The notes beneath the pieces were generated by a model. It was not told where the DNA came from and searched no databases. It was given only the letters and a program-made list of their open reading frames with translations. Both the position numbers and the translations under genes were made by a program. Positions 36,649 to 46,435 of a stretch of 64,000 bases of DNA are shown here, one piece after another; the stretch's first letter is position 1; each line of letters begins with the position of its first letter. Source of the stretch: Alteromonas lipotrueae. Lineage in GTDB: Bacteria; Pseudomonadota; Gammaproteobacteria; Enterobacterales; Alteromonadaceae. Where the stretch lies: contig NZ_JAESDI010000013.1 of the NCBI RefSeq assembly GCF_019249215.1, positions 1-64,000 of the forward strand. The letters are read 5' to 3'.

Positions 36649-38436
36649 TTAGTTTTTAGCTACTTGCTCGTAGCGTTTAGGTAACTTAAATGTCCATACC
36701 GTGCCACCTTGGTTAAGGTGTTTAACCCGCTTAGCTACTTCACCGCCCCATAAAGGTACTGCGCCGCCCCAGCCAGATAGCACAGACACATATTGCTCGC
36801 CTTCCATCTCCCAAGTTACAGGTGAACCTACAATGCCTGAGCCTGTTTGGAACTTATAAACCATCTCTCCGGTTTTATCGTCAAAGGCCATTAAGTAGCC
36901 CTCTGGATTCCCTGTCCAGACCAACCCGCCGCCAGTGGTCATCACCCCACCCCACAGCGGCGCAAAGTTATTATAACGCCACACTTCTTCACCAGTTTTA
37001 GGGTCTATGGCGCGAAGTACACCAATATAGTCTTCATTGACGGATTTGATGGTAAACCCAGCACCTAGGTAAGCTGCGCCCTTTTTATACGAGGTGGTTT
37101 CGTTCCAAATATCCATTTCCCATTCATTGGAAGGTACGTAAAACAAACCTGTATCAGGTGAATACGCCATTGGCATCCAGTTTTTTCCACCTAAGAAAGC
37201 AGGACGAGCTACAACCTGTGCACCTTTCTTACCGTCGTCCGACAATGATGGGTTACCTGGGCGAACATCTTCAATATATAGCGGTCGTCCATTTTCATCT
37301 AAGCCATTGGCCCACGTTAATTTATCTACAAATGGAAAGCCTCGGATGAAATCTCCATCCTCACGGTTCAATACATAAAAGAAACCATTTCTATCGGCTG
37401 TTGCAGCGGCTTTCACTGTTTTGCCAGACTCTTCATAGTCAAAGGATATAAGCTCGTTTACACCATCAAAGTCCCATCCATCGTGAGGCGTGGTTTGAAA
37501 GTGCCATACAATTTTGCCGGTTTTAGGGTCAATTGCTAAACGAGATGAAGAGAAGTAGTTATCGCCGGGGCGAAGGTGTGAGTTCCACGGTGATGGGTTA
37601 CCTGTACCAAAAAATAACAGTCCTGTATCAGCATCATAAGTGCCGCCTAGCCAAGTTGCAGCGCCGCCAGTTTTCCATAAATCTGCAGGCCAAGTTTTAC
37701 CCGCCTCGCCGCCAGAAATACCATTCTCGGTTTTTTTGCCGTCTTTCCACATATACCCCATGTGGCCTTCAACGGTAGGTCTAACCCACACTTGCTTGCC
37801 AGTTTTGGCGTCAAAGGCATATACCTTGCCCACAACACCAAACTCGCCGCCCGAATTCCCTGTGATCACCATGCCATCAATAATAATAGGCGCGGCAGTA
37901 ATAGAATATCCGGCCTTGTAATCTTCTACCTTTTTCTTCCACACGGTTTTGCCCGTGTCTTTATCAAGTGCGACTAATTTGGCATCCAAAGTACCGAATA
38001 TAACCAGGTTGTCGTAAAGGGCAACGCCACGATTAATTACATCACAACAAGGCATAATGCCATCGGGCAAACGGGCTTCGTACTGCCACAACTCTTCACC
38101 AGTCATAGCATTAATGGCCCAAACTCGAGAGTAAGAGCCCGTGACATACATAACGCCATCTTTCACCATAGGCTGAGACTCTTGGCCCCGCTGCTTTTCG
38201 CCGCCAAGTGAAAATGCCCAAACTGGGCGAATTTCTTCGATAGTGTCTTTGTTAATTGCAGATAGTGGGCTGTATCGCTGGGCGCGCAACCCCATGCCAT
38301 ACGATACGATATCGTCAGTAGTGGCTTGGTCGTTTTGTATATCTTTGTCGGTCACGTTAGCTTGAACGGGGGAGATTGCCCCCGCACAAACCAATAAAGC
38401 TAAGGCAATTCTTTTTAATGGTAGTGGTTTATTCAT
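36649..38436 (-). CDS. PQQ-dependent alcohol dehydrogenase, predicted lanthanide type
   Basis: The product has 595 residues from ATG 38436 (AGGA ribosome site; signal peptide to about SPVQA). It is an eight-bladed quinoprotein propeller with tryptophan-docking repeats such as TGKIVW and TGEEVW. In numbering from a 9-residue longer frame, the adjacent Cys pair that stacks on PQQ is 139-140 (MPCCD), the metal ligands are Glu207 (GGEFG) and Asn289 (GTGNPSPWN), and the catalytic Asp is 331. Position +2, Asp333 (WDFDGVNE), is Asp in XoxF/PedH/ExaF lanthanide enzymes, but Ala or Ser/Thr in Ca enzymes. It oxidises alcohols in the periplasm. Cytochrome c and a XoxJ-like gene flank it. Confidence 0.92.
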   Translation of the reverse strand: MNKPLPLKRIALALLVCAGAISPVQANVTDKDIQNDQATTDDIVSYGMGLRAQRYSPLSAINKDTIEEIRPVWAFSLGGEKQRGQESQPMVKDGVMYVTGSYSRVWAINAMTGEELWQYEARLPDGIMPCCDVINRGVALYDNLVIFGTLDAKLVALDKDTGKTVWKKKVEDYKAGYSITAAPIIIDGMVITGNSGGEFGVVGKVYAFDAKTGKQVWVRPTVEGHMGYMWKDGKKTENGISGGEAGKTWPADLWKTGGAATWLGGTYDADTGLLFFGTGNPSPWNSHLRPGDNYFSSSRLAIDPKTGKIVWHFQTTPHDGWDFDGVNELISFDYEESGKTVKAAATADRNGFFYVLNREDGDFIRGFPFVDKLTWANGLDENGRPLYIEDVRPGNPSLSDDGKKGAQVVARPAFLGGKNWMPMAYSPDTGLFYVPSNEWEMDIWNETTSYKKGAAYLGAGFTIKSVNEDYIGVLRAIDPKTGEEVWRYNNFAPLWGGVMTTGGGLVWTGNPEGYLMAFDDKTGEMVYKFQTGSGIVGSPVTWEMEGEQYVSVLSGWGGAVPLWGGEVAKRVKHLNQGGTVWTFKLPKRYEQVAKN

Positions 38437-38549
38437 AACGTTTCCTAATTGCGTATTGGCCATGAATGGATCTGACTTGCAGACTATTCGATAGAATTAG
38501 AATAGCGGTGCCCGATGGGCGTGCCTATGGAACGGCTGAGTGAATTGTC

Positions 38550-38565
38550 CCCTCCTTTAGGAGGA
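38550..38565. promoter_or_regulatory. PQQ-regulon palindrome, site b
   Basis: CCCTCCTTTAGGAGGA matches the TCCTCC-N4-GGAGGA element with one change, 114 bp upstream of the alcohol dehydrogenase start and close to the end of the XoxJ-like gene. Confidence 0.7.
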
Positions 38566-38611
38566 GGAATTAATAGGAAGCATGCCCAAAGCACTTGAGC
38601 AATTTGAGGAA

Positions 38612-39505
38612 CTAGAGCTCGATTGCATAGTAAGCAGGCATTTCATAGGTGGCATGATACTGACTGAAAATCTGCGCCATTTTTTCGGTCTGTACCATCT
38701 CGGTAATTACATCACCAACTTCATACGCGAGGGTTCGGTAGTCGTTATGTACCGCAATACCTAAATCCCACTTCTGCTTCCCTATCAAGGGGAACGCATT
38801 ACTAGCAAGCTTAAATTTCGCGTTATCAACAAATTGAGACAAATAACTGATTTGTGTTCGAAGCCCCATTACCGCATCAACATCACCTTTTTTCATGGCA
38901 TCAATGGCGAGCTCATTACTGACATATTGCGTTGTGTTATCTCGTAACCTTCCGCCAAAGGCCGAGGTGAGGTAAAAATGAGGAATACTGTCAATTTCAG
39001 CGCCAATCTTATGGTATTGAAACACCGCCATGGTCTCTACCTCTGGCAATTGTTCTGTGTTGTGAATTATCTGCCAACTTTCTTGTTGATACGGTGCGAA
39101 CATGTGAACTAACTCATTCGCTAGCAGGCCAATATCGTCCCGTTTTTGGGAAAAAGAACGGTCGTAGGGAGCACGCATCATTAAGTCAGCTTTTACTTTG
39201 TGAATAATGTGCCCTTTCCATAAAAAATTACGAAAATCATCTTCCGTCGTTTCTCCCGGGGTCATCCAAGTTAACACTAGTTCAACATTGAATTTAGCAG
39301 CAATTTCTTTAGCTATATCAACATCTATTCCTTTCGCTGAACCCGCTTCCATGTACGAGTAAGGTGGATAATCAATATAAACCGCGATATTAATCTTCTT
39401 ACTTTCGATAATGTCATCAAAAGACCGAGCAAAAACACTGGCACTTAATACACTCAAGCTTAAAAGTATGAAGGGAATAAAATAAAAGGTCCGCAAACAA
39501 GTCAC
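38612..39505 (-). CDS. XoxJ/MxaJ-like periplasmic binding protein
   Basis: The product has 297 residues, starting at GTG 39505. A signal peptide (hydrophobic core about 7-22) precedes a family-3 solute-binding fold (YPPYSYMEAG, KGIDVDIAKEIA, and the later GDVDAVMGL). Proteins of this kind are encoded beside PQQ methanol/ethanol dehydrogenases and are thought to help mature the quinoprotein rather than to feed a transporter. It is the gene before the dehydrogenase on the same strand and shares the divergent control region at 39506-39678, which holds palindrome site c. Confidence 0.8.
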   Translation of the reverse strand: MTCLRTFYFIPFILLSLSVLSASVFARSFDDIIESKKINIAVYIDYPPYSYMEAGSAKGIDVDIAKEIAAKFNVELVLTWMTPGETTEDDFRNFLWKGHIIHKVKADLMMRAPYDRSFSQKRDDIGLLANELVHMFAPYQQESWQIIHNTEQLPEVETMAVFQYHKIGAEIDSIPHFYLTSAFGGRLRDNTTQYVSNELAIDAMKKGDVDAVMGLRTQISYLSQFVDNAKFKLASNAFPLIGKQKWDLGIAVHNDYRTLAYEVGDVITEMVQTEKMAQIFSQYHATYEMPAYYAIEL

Positions 39506-39589
39506 TACGAGAAACTCTCTTGACGCTAAGTACTTTCAATACTAATGCGCAGACAGGCATTCACTAATGCTACTTTAGCGCCATAGCAT

Positions 39590-39605
39590 TCCTCCTTTAG
39601 GAGGA
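39590..39605. promoter_or_regulatory. PQQ-regulon palindrome, site c
   Basis: TCCTCCTTTAGGAGGA is a perfect copy. It lies between the divergent XoxJ-like gene (85 bp away) and the PedA-like gene (73 bp away), so one site could serve both directions. Confidence 0.75.
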
Positions 39606-39678
39606 TGTTATTCGGGAATAATGCCATATACCCTTTTTGTATCGCGACTGACAAAAGGCACACTTTCAAAAAAGAAGT

Positions 39679-40956
39679 GTGAATAGAAGTGTGAGAAAAG
39701 CCCTTCGCTGGTTCATGGAAAAAGTAAAAGTATGGATAGGAGTATCAATCCTATTGATAAGCGTATCGGCCTTGCATGCCAATGTTCATGCCCAATCTGG
39801 GAGTCAGTCTGAAAGTAAATATGGAGGGCAAGCTGAAACCCAACCTAGCGCTACGAACATTGTTTATATTAAGGTGGAACGCCCTACCCCCGCAGGGACG
39901 CCTTCGTATTTAATCCGCCCTAATGACGAAGGAATTGCGGGTGCCGAAATTGGCATTGAAGATGCCAATATTACGGGAAAATTTTTGGGCTATTCGCTAT
40001 CGCTTGCCCACCAAGGCGCTTTTGACTCAGCGGCTACCGATGTGATTGCCAATACCTCTGTGGTGCTTATCGATAGCCCAGACGCTCAATATGAACAAGC
40101 CGTTCGTTCGGTGGTGTCTATTAACCCCAGCGCATTAGTGGTGAATGTAGCCAGTGGCAAGGATGCATTTCGCCAACAGCACTGCGAACTTAACGTACTA
40201 CACACCTACCCTAGCTACCAAATGAAAACCGATGCGCTGGGTCAATGGCTTAGAACTAAGCGTTTGAGCTCGGTATTAACCTTGCGCGGCACCCATGAAA
40301 GTGATCAGGCTTACTTAAACGCGTTTTTACGTACCGCGAAGAAGTTTAAGTTAAATATTGTTGAAGAGAAAATATGGCAGGCAAGTTTTGACTTACGACG
40401 CTCTGCATTTTCTGAAATTCCCCTTTTTACTCGAACTAAGAAACCTTACGACGCTATTTTTTCTGCCGACACCCAAGGTCAGTATGCCTACAGCTTACCC
40501 TTTAATACCCACCTTATTGTGCCCATTATGGGGTCGGCAGGTTTGAAACCATTAGGGTGGCATTTTACTCATGAGCAATGGGGCGCAAGGCAGCTGCAAA
40601 ATCGTTTTAAGGAAAAGTTTTCGCGCAATATGAATGACGTAGACTTTGCTGCTTATGCAGCCATTATCGCCATATCGACCGCATTGCAGCGAAGTGAAAA
40701 CAATGATTCTGATACCCTTGAGCCTGTTACAGGTACAAAATTATTTAACGCATTAGTAGATGACCAACTCAGTATTGCAGCGTACAAGGGTAGGCAACTC
40801 ACCTTTAGAATAGGCACCCGCCAACTTCGCCAGCCCATCGCGTTAGCACACGAAGAAGCGCTAGTGATCCACGCCCCCCTGCCTGGCTTTTTACACCAAC
40901 GCGATGAACTAGACACCCTAGGTGATGCCACCACTACTTGTAAGGACGCCCTATGA
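39679..40956 (+). CDS. Periplasmic binding protein of the PQQ-alcohol ABC system
   Basis: The product has 425 residues as read from GTG 39679. The true start may be ATG 39715, which begins a good signal peptide (VKVWIGVSILLISVSALHAN). The mature part has a branched-chain amino-acid-binding-protein-like fold with two lobes. Such proteins are constant companions of a beta-propeller, an ABC ATPase and an ABC permease in PQQ alcohol-oxidation clusters (the PedA-type component). Its stop overlaps the next start by 4 bp. The substrate is not known. Confidence 0.78.
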   Translation: MNRSVRKALRWFMEKVKVWIGVSILLISVSALHANVHAQSGSQSESKYGGQAETQPSATNIVYIKVERPTPAGTPSYLIRPNDEGIAGAEIGIEDANITGKFLGYSLSLAHQGAFDSAATDVIANTSVVLIDSPDAQYEQAVRSVVSINPSALVVNVASGKDAFRQQHCELNVLHTYPSYQMKTDALGQWLRTKRLSSVLTLRGTHESDQAYLNAFLRTAKKFKLNIVEEKIWQASFDLRRSAFSEIPLFTRTKKPYDAIFSADTQGQYAYSLPFNTHLIVPIMGSAGLKPLGWHFTHEQWGARQLQNRFKEKFSRNMNDVDFAAYAAIIAISTALQRSENNDSDTLEPVTGTKLFNALVDDQLSIAAYKGRQLTFRIGTRQLRQPIALAHEEALVIHAPLPGFLHQRDELDTLGDATTTCKDAL

Positions 40957-41933
40957 GAACGCAATTTGTAGTTACTAGTATTTGGTTACTCGGTTTATGG
41001 GCCACTAGTCTGAGTGTAAGTGCTATGCCACAGGCATATGTGACGAATGAAAAAGACAATACGCTTTCAATTATTGATATGAATACATTTGAAGTCACCG
41101 ATACGCTAGACATTGGTGAGCGTCCAAGGGGCTTTATATTAAGCGCTGACCAAGCCCATGCTTACATTTGCGCATCAGACTCTGATCGCATTCAAATTAT
41201 CGATTTAGACACCCATACTATTGTTGGCGACTTGCCGTCAGGTGAGGATCCTGAAACCATAGCCCTTCACCCCAATGGCACTACCATTTACACCGCCAAT
41301 GAAGATGATGCCCTGCTCACCGTTATTGATATTCCCACCAGCCAAGTAATTGCACAAATAGATGTTGGGGTTGAACCTGAAGGGTTAGCGGTAAGCCATG
41401 ACGGCCGCATGATGGTTGTTACTTCAGAAACAACAAACATGGTGCACTGGATAGACACCAACACCCACGAGAACATTGCCAATAGCTTAGTAGACGCCCG
41501 CCCGCGAGACGCACACTTTACTGCTGACGATAAGTACCTTTGGGTAAGTTCTGAAATTGGCGGCACAGTCACTCTATTTGATACTCAAACTAAACAAAAA
41601 GTACATACCTTGTCTTTTGCAGTTAAAGGCGTGTACCGCGACAAAATACAACCCGTTGGTATATTGCTGATGAAAAACTCCCCTTACGCGTTTGTCGCCC
41701 TAGGCCCCGCAAATCGTGTTGCTGTGGTAAACACTAATACGTTTGAAGTAGAGAAATACATAGTCGTAGGTAGGCGCGTGTGGCAATTAGCGTTTAACCA
41801 AGACCAGTCATTACTACTCACAACAAACGGGGTAAGCGGCGACGTGTCGGTTATTAATACTGAAACTCTCGATGTTGAAAAAACGATTAAGGTCGGTCGT
41901 TACCCATGGGGAATTGCCGTTAAATGGAAATAG
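40953..41933 (+). CDS. YVTN beta-propeller protein of the PQQ-alcohol system
   Basis: The product has 326 residues with a signal peptide (about 1-24) and at least six YVTN-type repeats (AYVTNEKDNTLSIIDMNTF, TIYTANEDDALLTVID, LLTTNGVSGDVSVINTETL). They form a single beta-propeller in the periplasm. The family is linked to PQQ catabolism loci. It overlaps the previous gene by 4 bp and the following ATPase gene by 10 bp, so all are translated as one unit. Its biochemical job is not established. Confidence 0.85.
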   Translation: MRTQFVVTSIWLLGLWATSLSVSAMPQAYVTNEKDNTLSIIDMNTFEVTDTLDIGERPRGFILSADQAHAYICASDSDRIQIIDLDTHTIVGDLPSGEDPETIALHPNGTTIYTANEDDALLTVIDIPTSQVIAQIDVGVEPEGLAVSHDGRMMVVTSETTNMVHWIDTNTHENIANSLVDARPRDAHFTADDKYLWVSSEIGGTVTLFDTQTKQKVHTLSFAVKGVYRDKIQPVGILLMKNSPYAFVALGPANRVAVVNTNTFEVEKYIVVGRRVWQLAFNQDQSLLLTTNGVSGDVSVINTETLDVEKTIKVGRYPWGIAVKWK

Positions 41934-42643
41934 ATATCCAAGGGATTACTCACGCTTACGGCAAAGTAACAGCCCTTGATGAAATTTCACTGACCCTTAA
42001 ACCGGGCTTTAATATTTTACTTGGTCCTAATGGTGCAGGTAAAAGTAGCCTATTTGGGTTGCTCACAGGGTTACAACGAATTGGCCAAGGAAATATTTTA
42101 TTTAATGGCAAGCCGATAACAAAAAACCGCGCTTCGATTATGAAAAATCTCGGCGTGGTGTTTCAGCAAAGCACGCTAGATATCGACCTTACCGTAAAGC
42201 AAAACTTAGCCTATTTTGCCTCGCTTCACGGCCTCGCCCCAGACAAGTCAATTTCACGCATTAATAACTTATTAACTGAACTTGACCTGAGTGACCGCCT
42301 AGATACCAAGATACGCCATTTAAATGGTGGCCATAGACGCCGTGTTGAGTTAGCAAGATGCCTTATTCACCAACCTAGCGCCTTATTACTTGATGAACCC
42401 ACTGTAGGGTTAGATATTGCCTCTCGGCAGTTAATTCATTCGGTGGTTCATGACTTAGCGCTAAAACAGGGAGTGACTGTGCTGTGGGCTACTCACCTAT
42501 TTGAAGAGGTATCGCCCACTGATCCCCTCGCCATATTACTAAATGGACGACTAGTAGAAAGAGATATTTGTTCGGCATTGCTTGATAAACATCAGGTCTT
42601 AGATATTCATCAGCTATGGGAGGCACTTACTCATGCAAACTAA
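41924..42643 (+). CDS. ABC transporter ATP-binding protein (PedB-like)
   Basis: The product has 239 residues. Walker A is GPNGAGKSS near residue 34, and Walker B LLLDEPTVGLD near 155. The signature is LNGGHRRRVELARCL, so the usual LSGGQ is changed to LNGGH. Sequences of this group belong to ABC-2 exporters and accompany PQQ alcohol dehydrogenases. With the permease at 42695 it probably exports or flips a substrate linked to alcohol metabolism. It overlaps the beta-propeller gene by 10 bp. Confidence 0.88.
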   Translation: MEIDIQGITHAYGKVTALDEISLTLKPGFNILLGPNGAGKSSLFGLLTGLQRIGQGNILFNGKPITKNRASIMKNLGVVFQQSTLDIDLTVKQNLAYFASLHGLAPDKSISRINNLLTELDLSDRLDTKIRHLNGGHRRRVELARCLIHQPSALLLDEPTVGLDIASRQLIHSVVHDLALKQGVTVLWATHLFEEVSPTDPLAILLNGRLVERDICSALLDKHQVLDIHQLWEALTHAN

Positions 42644-42694
42644 TACCCATACCCTCTATAAGTGCAAGCAAATTACACAGACTAAGGTTCAGGC

Positions 42695-43591
42695 ATGATG
42701 TACTGGCGCTGTTTTATGGGTGTATTAACCCGAGAAATGTTGAAATTTTGGCAACAGCGCTCGCGATTGTTGAGTGCTTTAGTTCGCCCGCTATTGTGGC
42801 TGTTCGTATTTGCAGCGGGGTTTCGTTCGGCGCTAGGGCTTTCTATGATCCCGCCATACGAGACTTACATTCTGTATGAGGAATACATTGTGCCGGGGTT
42901 AGCCGCCATGATTGTATTGTTTAACAGTATGCAAAGTTCGCTGTCTATGGTTTACGACCGAGAAATGGGTAGCATGAAGGTACTACTAATGAGCCCAGTA
43001 CCCCGTTCATTTTTGCTATGTAGTAAATTGGTGGCTAACACGCTGGTATCAGCAATACAGGTTTATTTATTCTTTTGCTTTGCGTTACTTGTTGACGTGA
43101 AATTACCCTTAATAGGTTATGTCTACGCGCTTCCAATCATTGCATTACTGTCTATTTTTCTTGGCTCGCTGGGCTTATTGCTGGCGAATTCCATTAAGCA
43201 ATTAGAGAACTTTGCTGGTGTGATGAACTTCGTTATCTTTCCAATGTTTTTCCTTTCAAGTGCGCTTTATCCATTGTGGAAAATGCAAGAAGCAAGCGAA
43301 TGGCTGTATCAAGTGTGCGCCTTTAATCCGTTTACCAGTGGCGTTGAGCTACTGCGCTTTGGGTTGTATGAAAAGCTTGCAGCAAATGAGCTAATGATTG
43401 TACTTGTGCTCACTCTTATTACCTTTACCTTCGCCGTAAGAAGCTTTAGGCCAAAACCTGCTGCTAGCTTTTCAATTAACAGCGCTGGAAACAAGGGAGC
43501 TGGAAATAAGGAGACTGGAATTAAAGGGATTGGAAATAAGAGCTATGGGAAAAAACAGCGCCTAAAAGCAAACCAACAAGGGCGCCCATGA
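42695..43591 (+). CDS. ABC-2 type permease (PedC-like)
   Basis: The product has 298 residues with six membrane segments (about 25-45, 60-80, 105-130, 140-162, 172-193 and 225-245), typical of ABC-2 permeases near PQQ genes. The last 45 residues are basic, low-complexity, built from a five-residue repeat (GNKGA, GNKET, GIKGI, GNKSY) and probably cytoplasmic. It ends in a 4-bp overlap with the aminopeptidase gene. Confidence 0.86.
   Translation: MMYWRCFMGVLTREMLKFWQQRSRLLSALVRPLLWLFVFAAGFRSALGLSMIPPYETYILYEEYIVPGLAAMIVLFNSMQSSLSMVYDREMGSMKVLLMSPVPRSFLLCSKLVANTLVSAIQVYLFFCFALLVDVKLPLIGYVYALPIIALLSIFLGSLGLLLANSIKQLENFAGVMNFVIFPMFFLSSALYPLWKMQEASEWLYQVCAFNPFTSGVELLRFGLYEKLAANELMIVLVLTLITFTFAVRSFRPKPAASFSINSAGNKGAGNKETGIKGIGNKSYGKKQRLKANQQGRP
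43487..43546 (+). repeat. Four 15-bp tandem repeats in the permease tail
   Basis: Four consecutive 15-nt units begin GGAA (43487, 43502, 43517 and 43532). They encode five-residue units GNKGA/GNKET/GIKGI/GNKSY. Such an array can change copy number by slippage without breaking the frame. Confidence 0.65.
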
Positions 43592-45276
43592 CAAACGTAA
43601 CATTAGCACCTCACAGCAACTTACACGAAGTAGTCGCCGATTGCGTAATATGGCTTTGCTCACCCACTGATATACACCCCACAATTCAAAAAATGCCACA
43701 TAGTACTCAAGCATTCATTCAGCAGATATTCAACGATGAAGAATTTGTAGGCTCGCAAGGCCAAAAGGTGTTACTTCACCGGCCTATAGAGACGGCGGCA
43801 AAACAATGGCTTATATGGGGAGTGGGTAATTTAGAAGAGAATATCAACCTCAGCTTTGATCATCCTTCGGCTTGTCACGGCACACGTAAGCTATTTGTTG
43901 ATATGTTTAAGTACGCCCTTTCGTTAAAGGCGGCAACGATCACTTTGGTACTGCCTTGTAAAACGACTTACAGTACTATCAACCACACTACTTCCCACAC
44001 TATGCAAAGCGCAAGTAGGCAGAGAAAGCTAGATATAACACTTGTTAGCCAATTATTGCGGGCATTTCATTTTTGTTGCTACCAGTTTACAGGATATAAA
44101 TCCTCCCCTCACTTGTCATCTAACGAGATGCCTAGCTTAAGCATACAAGTACCATCAACAGACGTGGCATCTAAAGTGGCTCTAGATGAGGCATCATATG
44201 TCGGTTCTGAGCTAGCTTCCGGTGCTCCCTCAAACGCACTACTAGCCTGCATTAATTATGAGACAGCGCTGGCAAAAGGTATGAGGTTAGCGCGAGATTT
44301 ATCTCACATGCCAGCGAATTTATGTACCCCCGCTTATTTGGCCGACCAAGCGACAATACTCGCGGATACGTATCCTACAATTACTACCGAGATTATCGAC
44401 CAAGATACATTGGAAGCACTAGGCATGAATGCGTATTTAGCGGTTAATCGCGCATCAGCATTCCCTGCTTCTATGCCGGTAATTCATTATTCAGGTAATG
44501 TTCTCACAAATGAAGGTGGCGATGGTGGCAACGACAATGGGAAAAACGCCAAGCCTATAGTCTTAATAGGTAAAGGAGTTACATTTGATTCCGGTGGCAT
44601 TACCCTAAAACGAGGTAATGATATGCACCACATGATTTACGACATGGCGGGGGCAGCTTGCGTACTCGGTGTGATTAAAACCGCAGCCGAACTAGACTTG
44701 AATATTAATATTATTGGAATATTGGCTACCGCTGAAAACAGTATTGGCGGTAATGCATACCGGCCCGGCGATATCATCACTACTCATTCCAAACAAACCG
44801 TTGAAGTTATAAGCACTGATGCAGAGGGGCGAATGCTAATGTGTGATGCGTTAAGTTACAGTGAGCGTTTCGCCCCCCACTCTGTCATAGATATAGCAAC
44901 CCTAACCGGTGCTGCTATAACGGCGTTAGGCCACAAGTGCAGCGGCGTAATGAGTAATTCCCGCTCGCTAGAACAAGCGCTGATTAAGGCTGGTGAACAC
45001 GCCCAAGATCCAATTTGGCCATTCCCATTATGGCCTGAATATCAAGACGCTATAGCCTCTTCTCATGCCGATATGACAAACGCAGGGAAAAACTCGCCAG
45101 GTATGATTACCGCAGGCTGCTTTTTGTCTCGCTTCGCTAAGCGTTTTCCTTGGGCTCATATGGACGTGGCTGGTACCGCATTTAAATATGGTACTGCTAA
45201 TTCGGCTACCGGCCGCCCTATTCCTTTGCTGCTGGCCTATTTGCAACGGCTAGCCACTGCCCAAACATCATCATGA
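43588..45276 (+). CDS. M17 leucyl aminopeptidase family protein
   Basis: The product has 562 residues. The C-terminal catalytic domain is clear: metal ligands and active-site Lys in [16 protein letters not shown], then [10 protein letters not shown], and the family signature with [16 protein letters not shown]. The N-terminal macro-like domain is long and divergent, with a Ser/Thr-rich insertion near residues 130-230. M17 enzymes cleave N-terminal residues as hexamers in the cytoplasm. It is coupled to the permease gene (4-bp overlap) and lies just before pqqA. A role in trimming the PqqA peptide or in peptide recycling can be proposed but not shown. Confidence 0.88.
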   Translation: MTNVTLAPHSNLHEVVADCVIWLCSPTDIHPTIQKMPHSTQAFIQQIFNDEEFVGSQGQKVLLHRPIETAAKQWLIWGVGNLEENINLSFDHPSACHGTRKLFVDMFKYALSLKAATITLVLPCKTTYSTINHTTSHTMQSASRQRKLDITLVSQLLRAFHFCCYQFTGYKSSPHLSSNEMPSLSIQVPSTDVASKVALDEASYVGSELASGAPSNALLACINYETALAKGMRLARDLSHMPANLCTPAYLADQATILADTYPTITTEIIDQDTLEALGMNAYLAVNRASAFPASMPVIHYSGNVLTNEGGDGGNDNGKNAKPIVLIGKGVTFDSGGITLKRGNDMHHMIYDMAGAACVLGVIKTAAELDLNINIIGILATAENSIGGNAYRPGDIITTHSKQTVEVISTDAEGRMLMCDALSYSERFAPHSVIDIATLTGAAITALGHKCSGVMSNSRSLEQALIKAGEHAQDPIWPFPLWPEYQDAIASSHADMTNAGKNSPGMITAGCFLSRFAKRFPWAHMDVAGTAFKYGTANSATGRPIPLLLAYLQRLATAQTSS

Positions 45277-45289
45277 TTCATGGTAATTC

Positions 45290-45305
45290 TCCTCCTTTAG
45301 AAGGA
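45290..45305. promoter_or_regulatory. PQQ-regulon palindrome, site d (pqqA promoter)
   Basis: TCCTCCTTTAGAAGGA matches the element with one change, 66 bp upstream of pqqA. A likely -10 box TATACT (45329-45334) starts 23 nt after it. The same 23-nt spacing holds for the TonB-receptor promoter (site e, GATACT at 50484-50489), consistent with an activator binding near the -35 region. Confidence 0.7.
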
Positions 45306-45321
45306 TATCTGTTAACAGATA
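45306..45321. promoter_or_regulatory. Perfect 16-bp palindrome in the pqqA promoter
   Basis: TATCTGTTAACAGATA is a perfect 16-bp palindrome immediately after site d and just upstream of the TATACT box. It is not found at the other five sites, so it could bind a second regulator specific for PQQ synthesis. Confidence 0.5.
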
Positions 45322-45371
45322 ATCAACATATACTCATATTGAACTCACCCAAAAAGACAGAGGAAATGACG

Positions 45372-45443
45372 ATGTGGACTAAACCTCAATACACTGAAAT
45401 GCGCCTAGGTTTTGAAGTAACGCTATATATCAGCAACCGTTAG
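45372..45443 (+). CDS. pqqA: PQQ precursor peptide PqqA
   Basis: This 23-residue peptide begins [16 protein letters not shown] and ends YISNR. It has the Glu15 and Tyr19 pair (E-x-x-x-Y) that is cross-linked by PqqE and becomes the carbon and nitrogen skeleton of pyrroloquinoline quinone. GAGGAAATGACG precedes ATG 45372 with good spacing; the in-frame ATG at 45366 is too close to the ribosome site. It is too short for ordinary ORF calling. It precedes pqqB, with a hairpin between them. Confidence 0.95.
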   Translation: MWTKPQYTEMRLGFEVTLYISNR

Positions 45444-45470
45444 ACCTAAGCCATCGTGATAAGTAATCAA

Positions 45471-45493
45471 AAGGCTGCTATTGCAGCCTTTTT
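45471..45493 (+). terminator. Partial terminator between pqqA and pqqB
   Basis: AAGGCTGC-TATT-GCAGCCTT is followed by T residues, 28 bp after the pqqA stop. A leaky terminator here would give excess pqqA mRNA over pqqBCDE, as needed when the peptide is the substrate. Confidence 0.72.
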
Positions 45494-45513
45494 CAAATAC
45501 CCAAGGAGTAGTT

Positions 45514-46434
45514 ATGCAGGTATTGATTCTTGGCGCAGGCGCAGGCGGCGGGTTCCCTCAATGGAATTGTCATTGCGAAAATTGCAAAGGCGCACGTCAG
45601 CACACCATTAAAACAACCCCCCGCACCCAATCGAGCATTGCGGTAAGTGTCGACGGGAGTAAATGGGTATTAATCAATGCCTCTCCCGATTTACGGGAAC
45701 AAATAAATAGCCATCCTCAGCTTTGGCCTGAAGAGCACGTTGCCCGAGGCACACGTATTTCATCTATAGTGCTTACCGACAGCCAAATAGACCATACCAC
45801 CGGCTTGCTTACGCTAAGAGAAGGGTTACCGCTTCCTGTGTACTGTACCGATGTGGTAAACGAAGATTTAACCACCAGCTTTCCTTTGTTTACTGTACTG
45901 AAACACTGGCACGGCGGCCTTCAGCAACGCTCAATTAGCACCGACTTTACCGATACCTTTGTGCCTGAAGGCGCAGAGGGGCTTATATTCCAACCTGTAG
46001 TGCTAGAGTCAAACGCGCCCCCCTATTCTACTTATCGCGACAACATTGTTCCGGGCAATAATATTGGCCTTAAAATTACCGATACTCAAACAGGGCACGT
46101 TCTTTTTTATGCGCCAGGGTGTATGCAAGCCAACGACACCGTGAAGCAGGTTATGGCCGACGCAGAGTGCGTGCTTTTCGATGGCACCTTATGGGTGAAC
46201 GAAGAAATGATTGATCATGGCTTTAGTCAAAAGTTAGGTACCCAAATGGGGCATATGCCAGTGAACGGTGAAAATGGTGCTATCGCACTGCTCAATCGCT
46301 TTGACGTTAAGCGCAAGGTGCTGATCCATATTAACAACACTAACCCCGTGCTTAATGAAGATTCATCAGCTTTCCATGCATTACAAGAGCAGAACATTGA
46401 GCTGGCTTACGATGGCATGCAAATAGAGGTGTAA
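45514..46434 (+). CDS. pqqB: PQQ biosynthesis protein PqqB
   Basis: The product has 306 residues from ATG 45514, with AAGGAG upstream; a longer frame to 45481 includes the terminator and is not used. It is a metallo-beta-lactamase-fold protein, starting [16 protein letters not shown], with the Cys-rich [10 protein letters not shown] segment and a HTTGL motif in the place of the metal-binding HxHxDH loop. PqqB acts as an oxygenase on the precursor during PQQ assembly. It is followed after 1 bp by pqqC. Confidence 0.96.
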   Translation: MQVLILGAGAGGGFPQWNCHCENCKGARQHTIKTTPRTQSSIAVSVDGSKWVLINASPDLREQINSHPQLWPEEHVARGTRISSIVLTDSQIDHTTGLLTLREGLPLPVYCTDVVNEDLTTSFPLFTVLKHWHGGLQQRSISTDFTDTFVPEGAEGLIFQPVVLESNAPPYSTYRDNIVPGNNIGLKITDTQTGHVLFYAPGCMQANDTVKQVMADAECVLFDGTLWVNEEMIDHGFSQKLGTQMGHMPVNGENGAIALLNRFDVKRKVLIHINNTNPVLNEDSSAFHALQEQNIELAYDGMQIEV

Positions 46435-46435
46435 C

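Noticed and set aside
45366-45371. Earlier in-frame ATG for pqqA
   Set aside because: It would lie only 2-3 nt from the GAGGA ribosome site. ATG 45372 has the proper spacing and gives the usual MW-type start.
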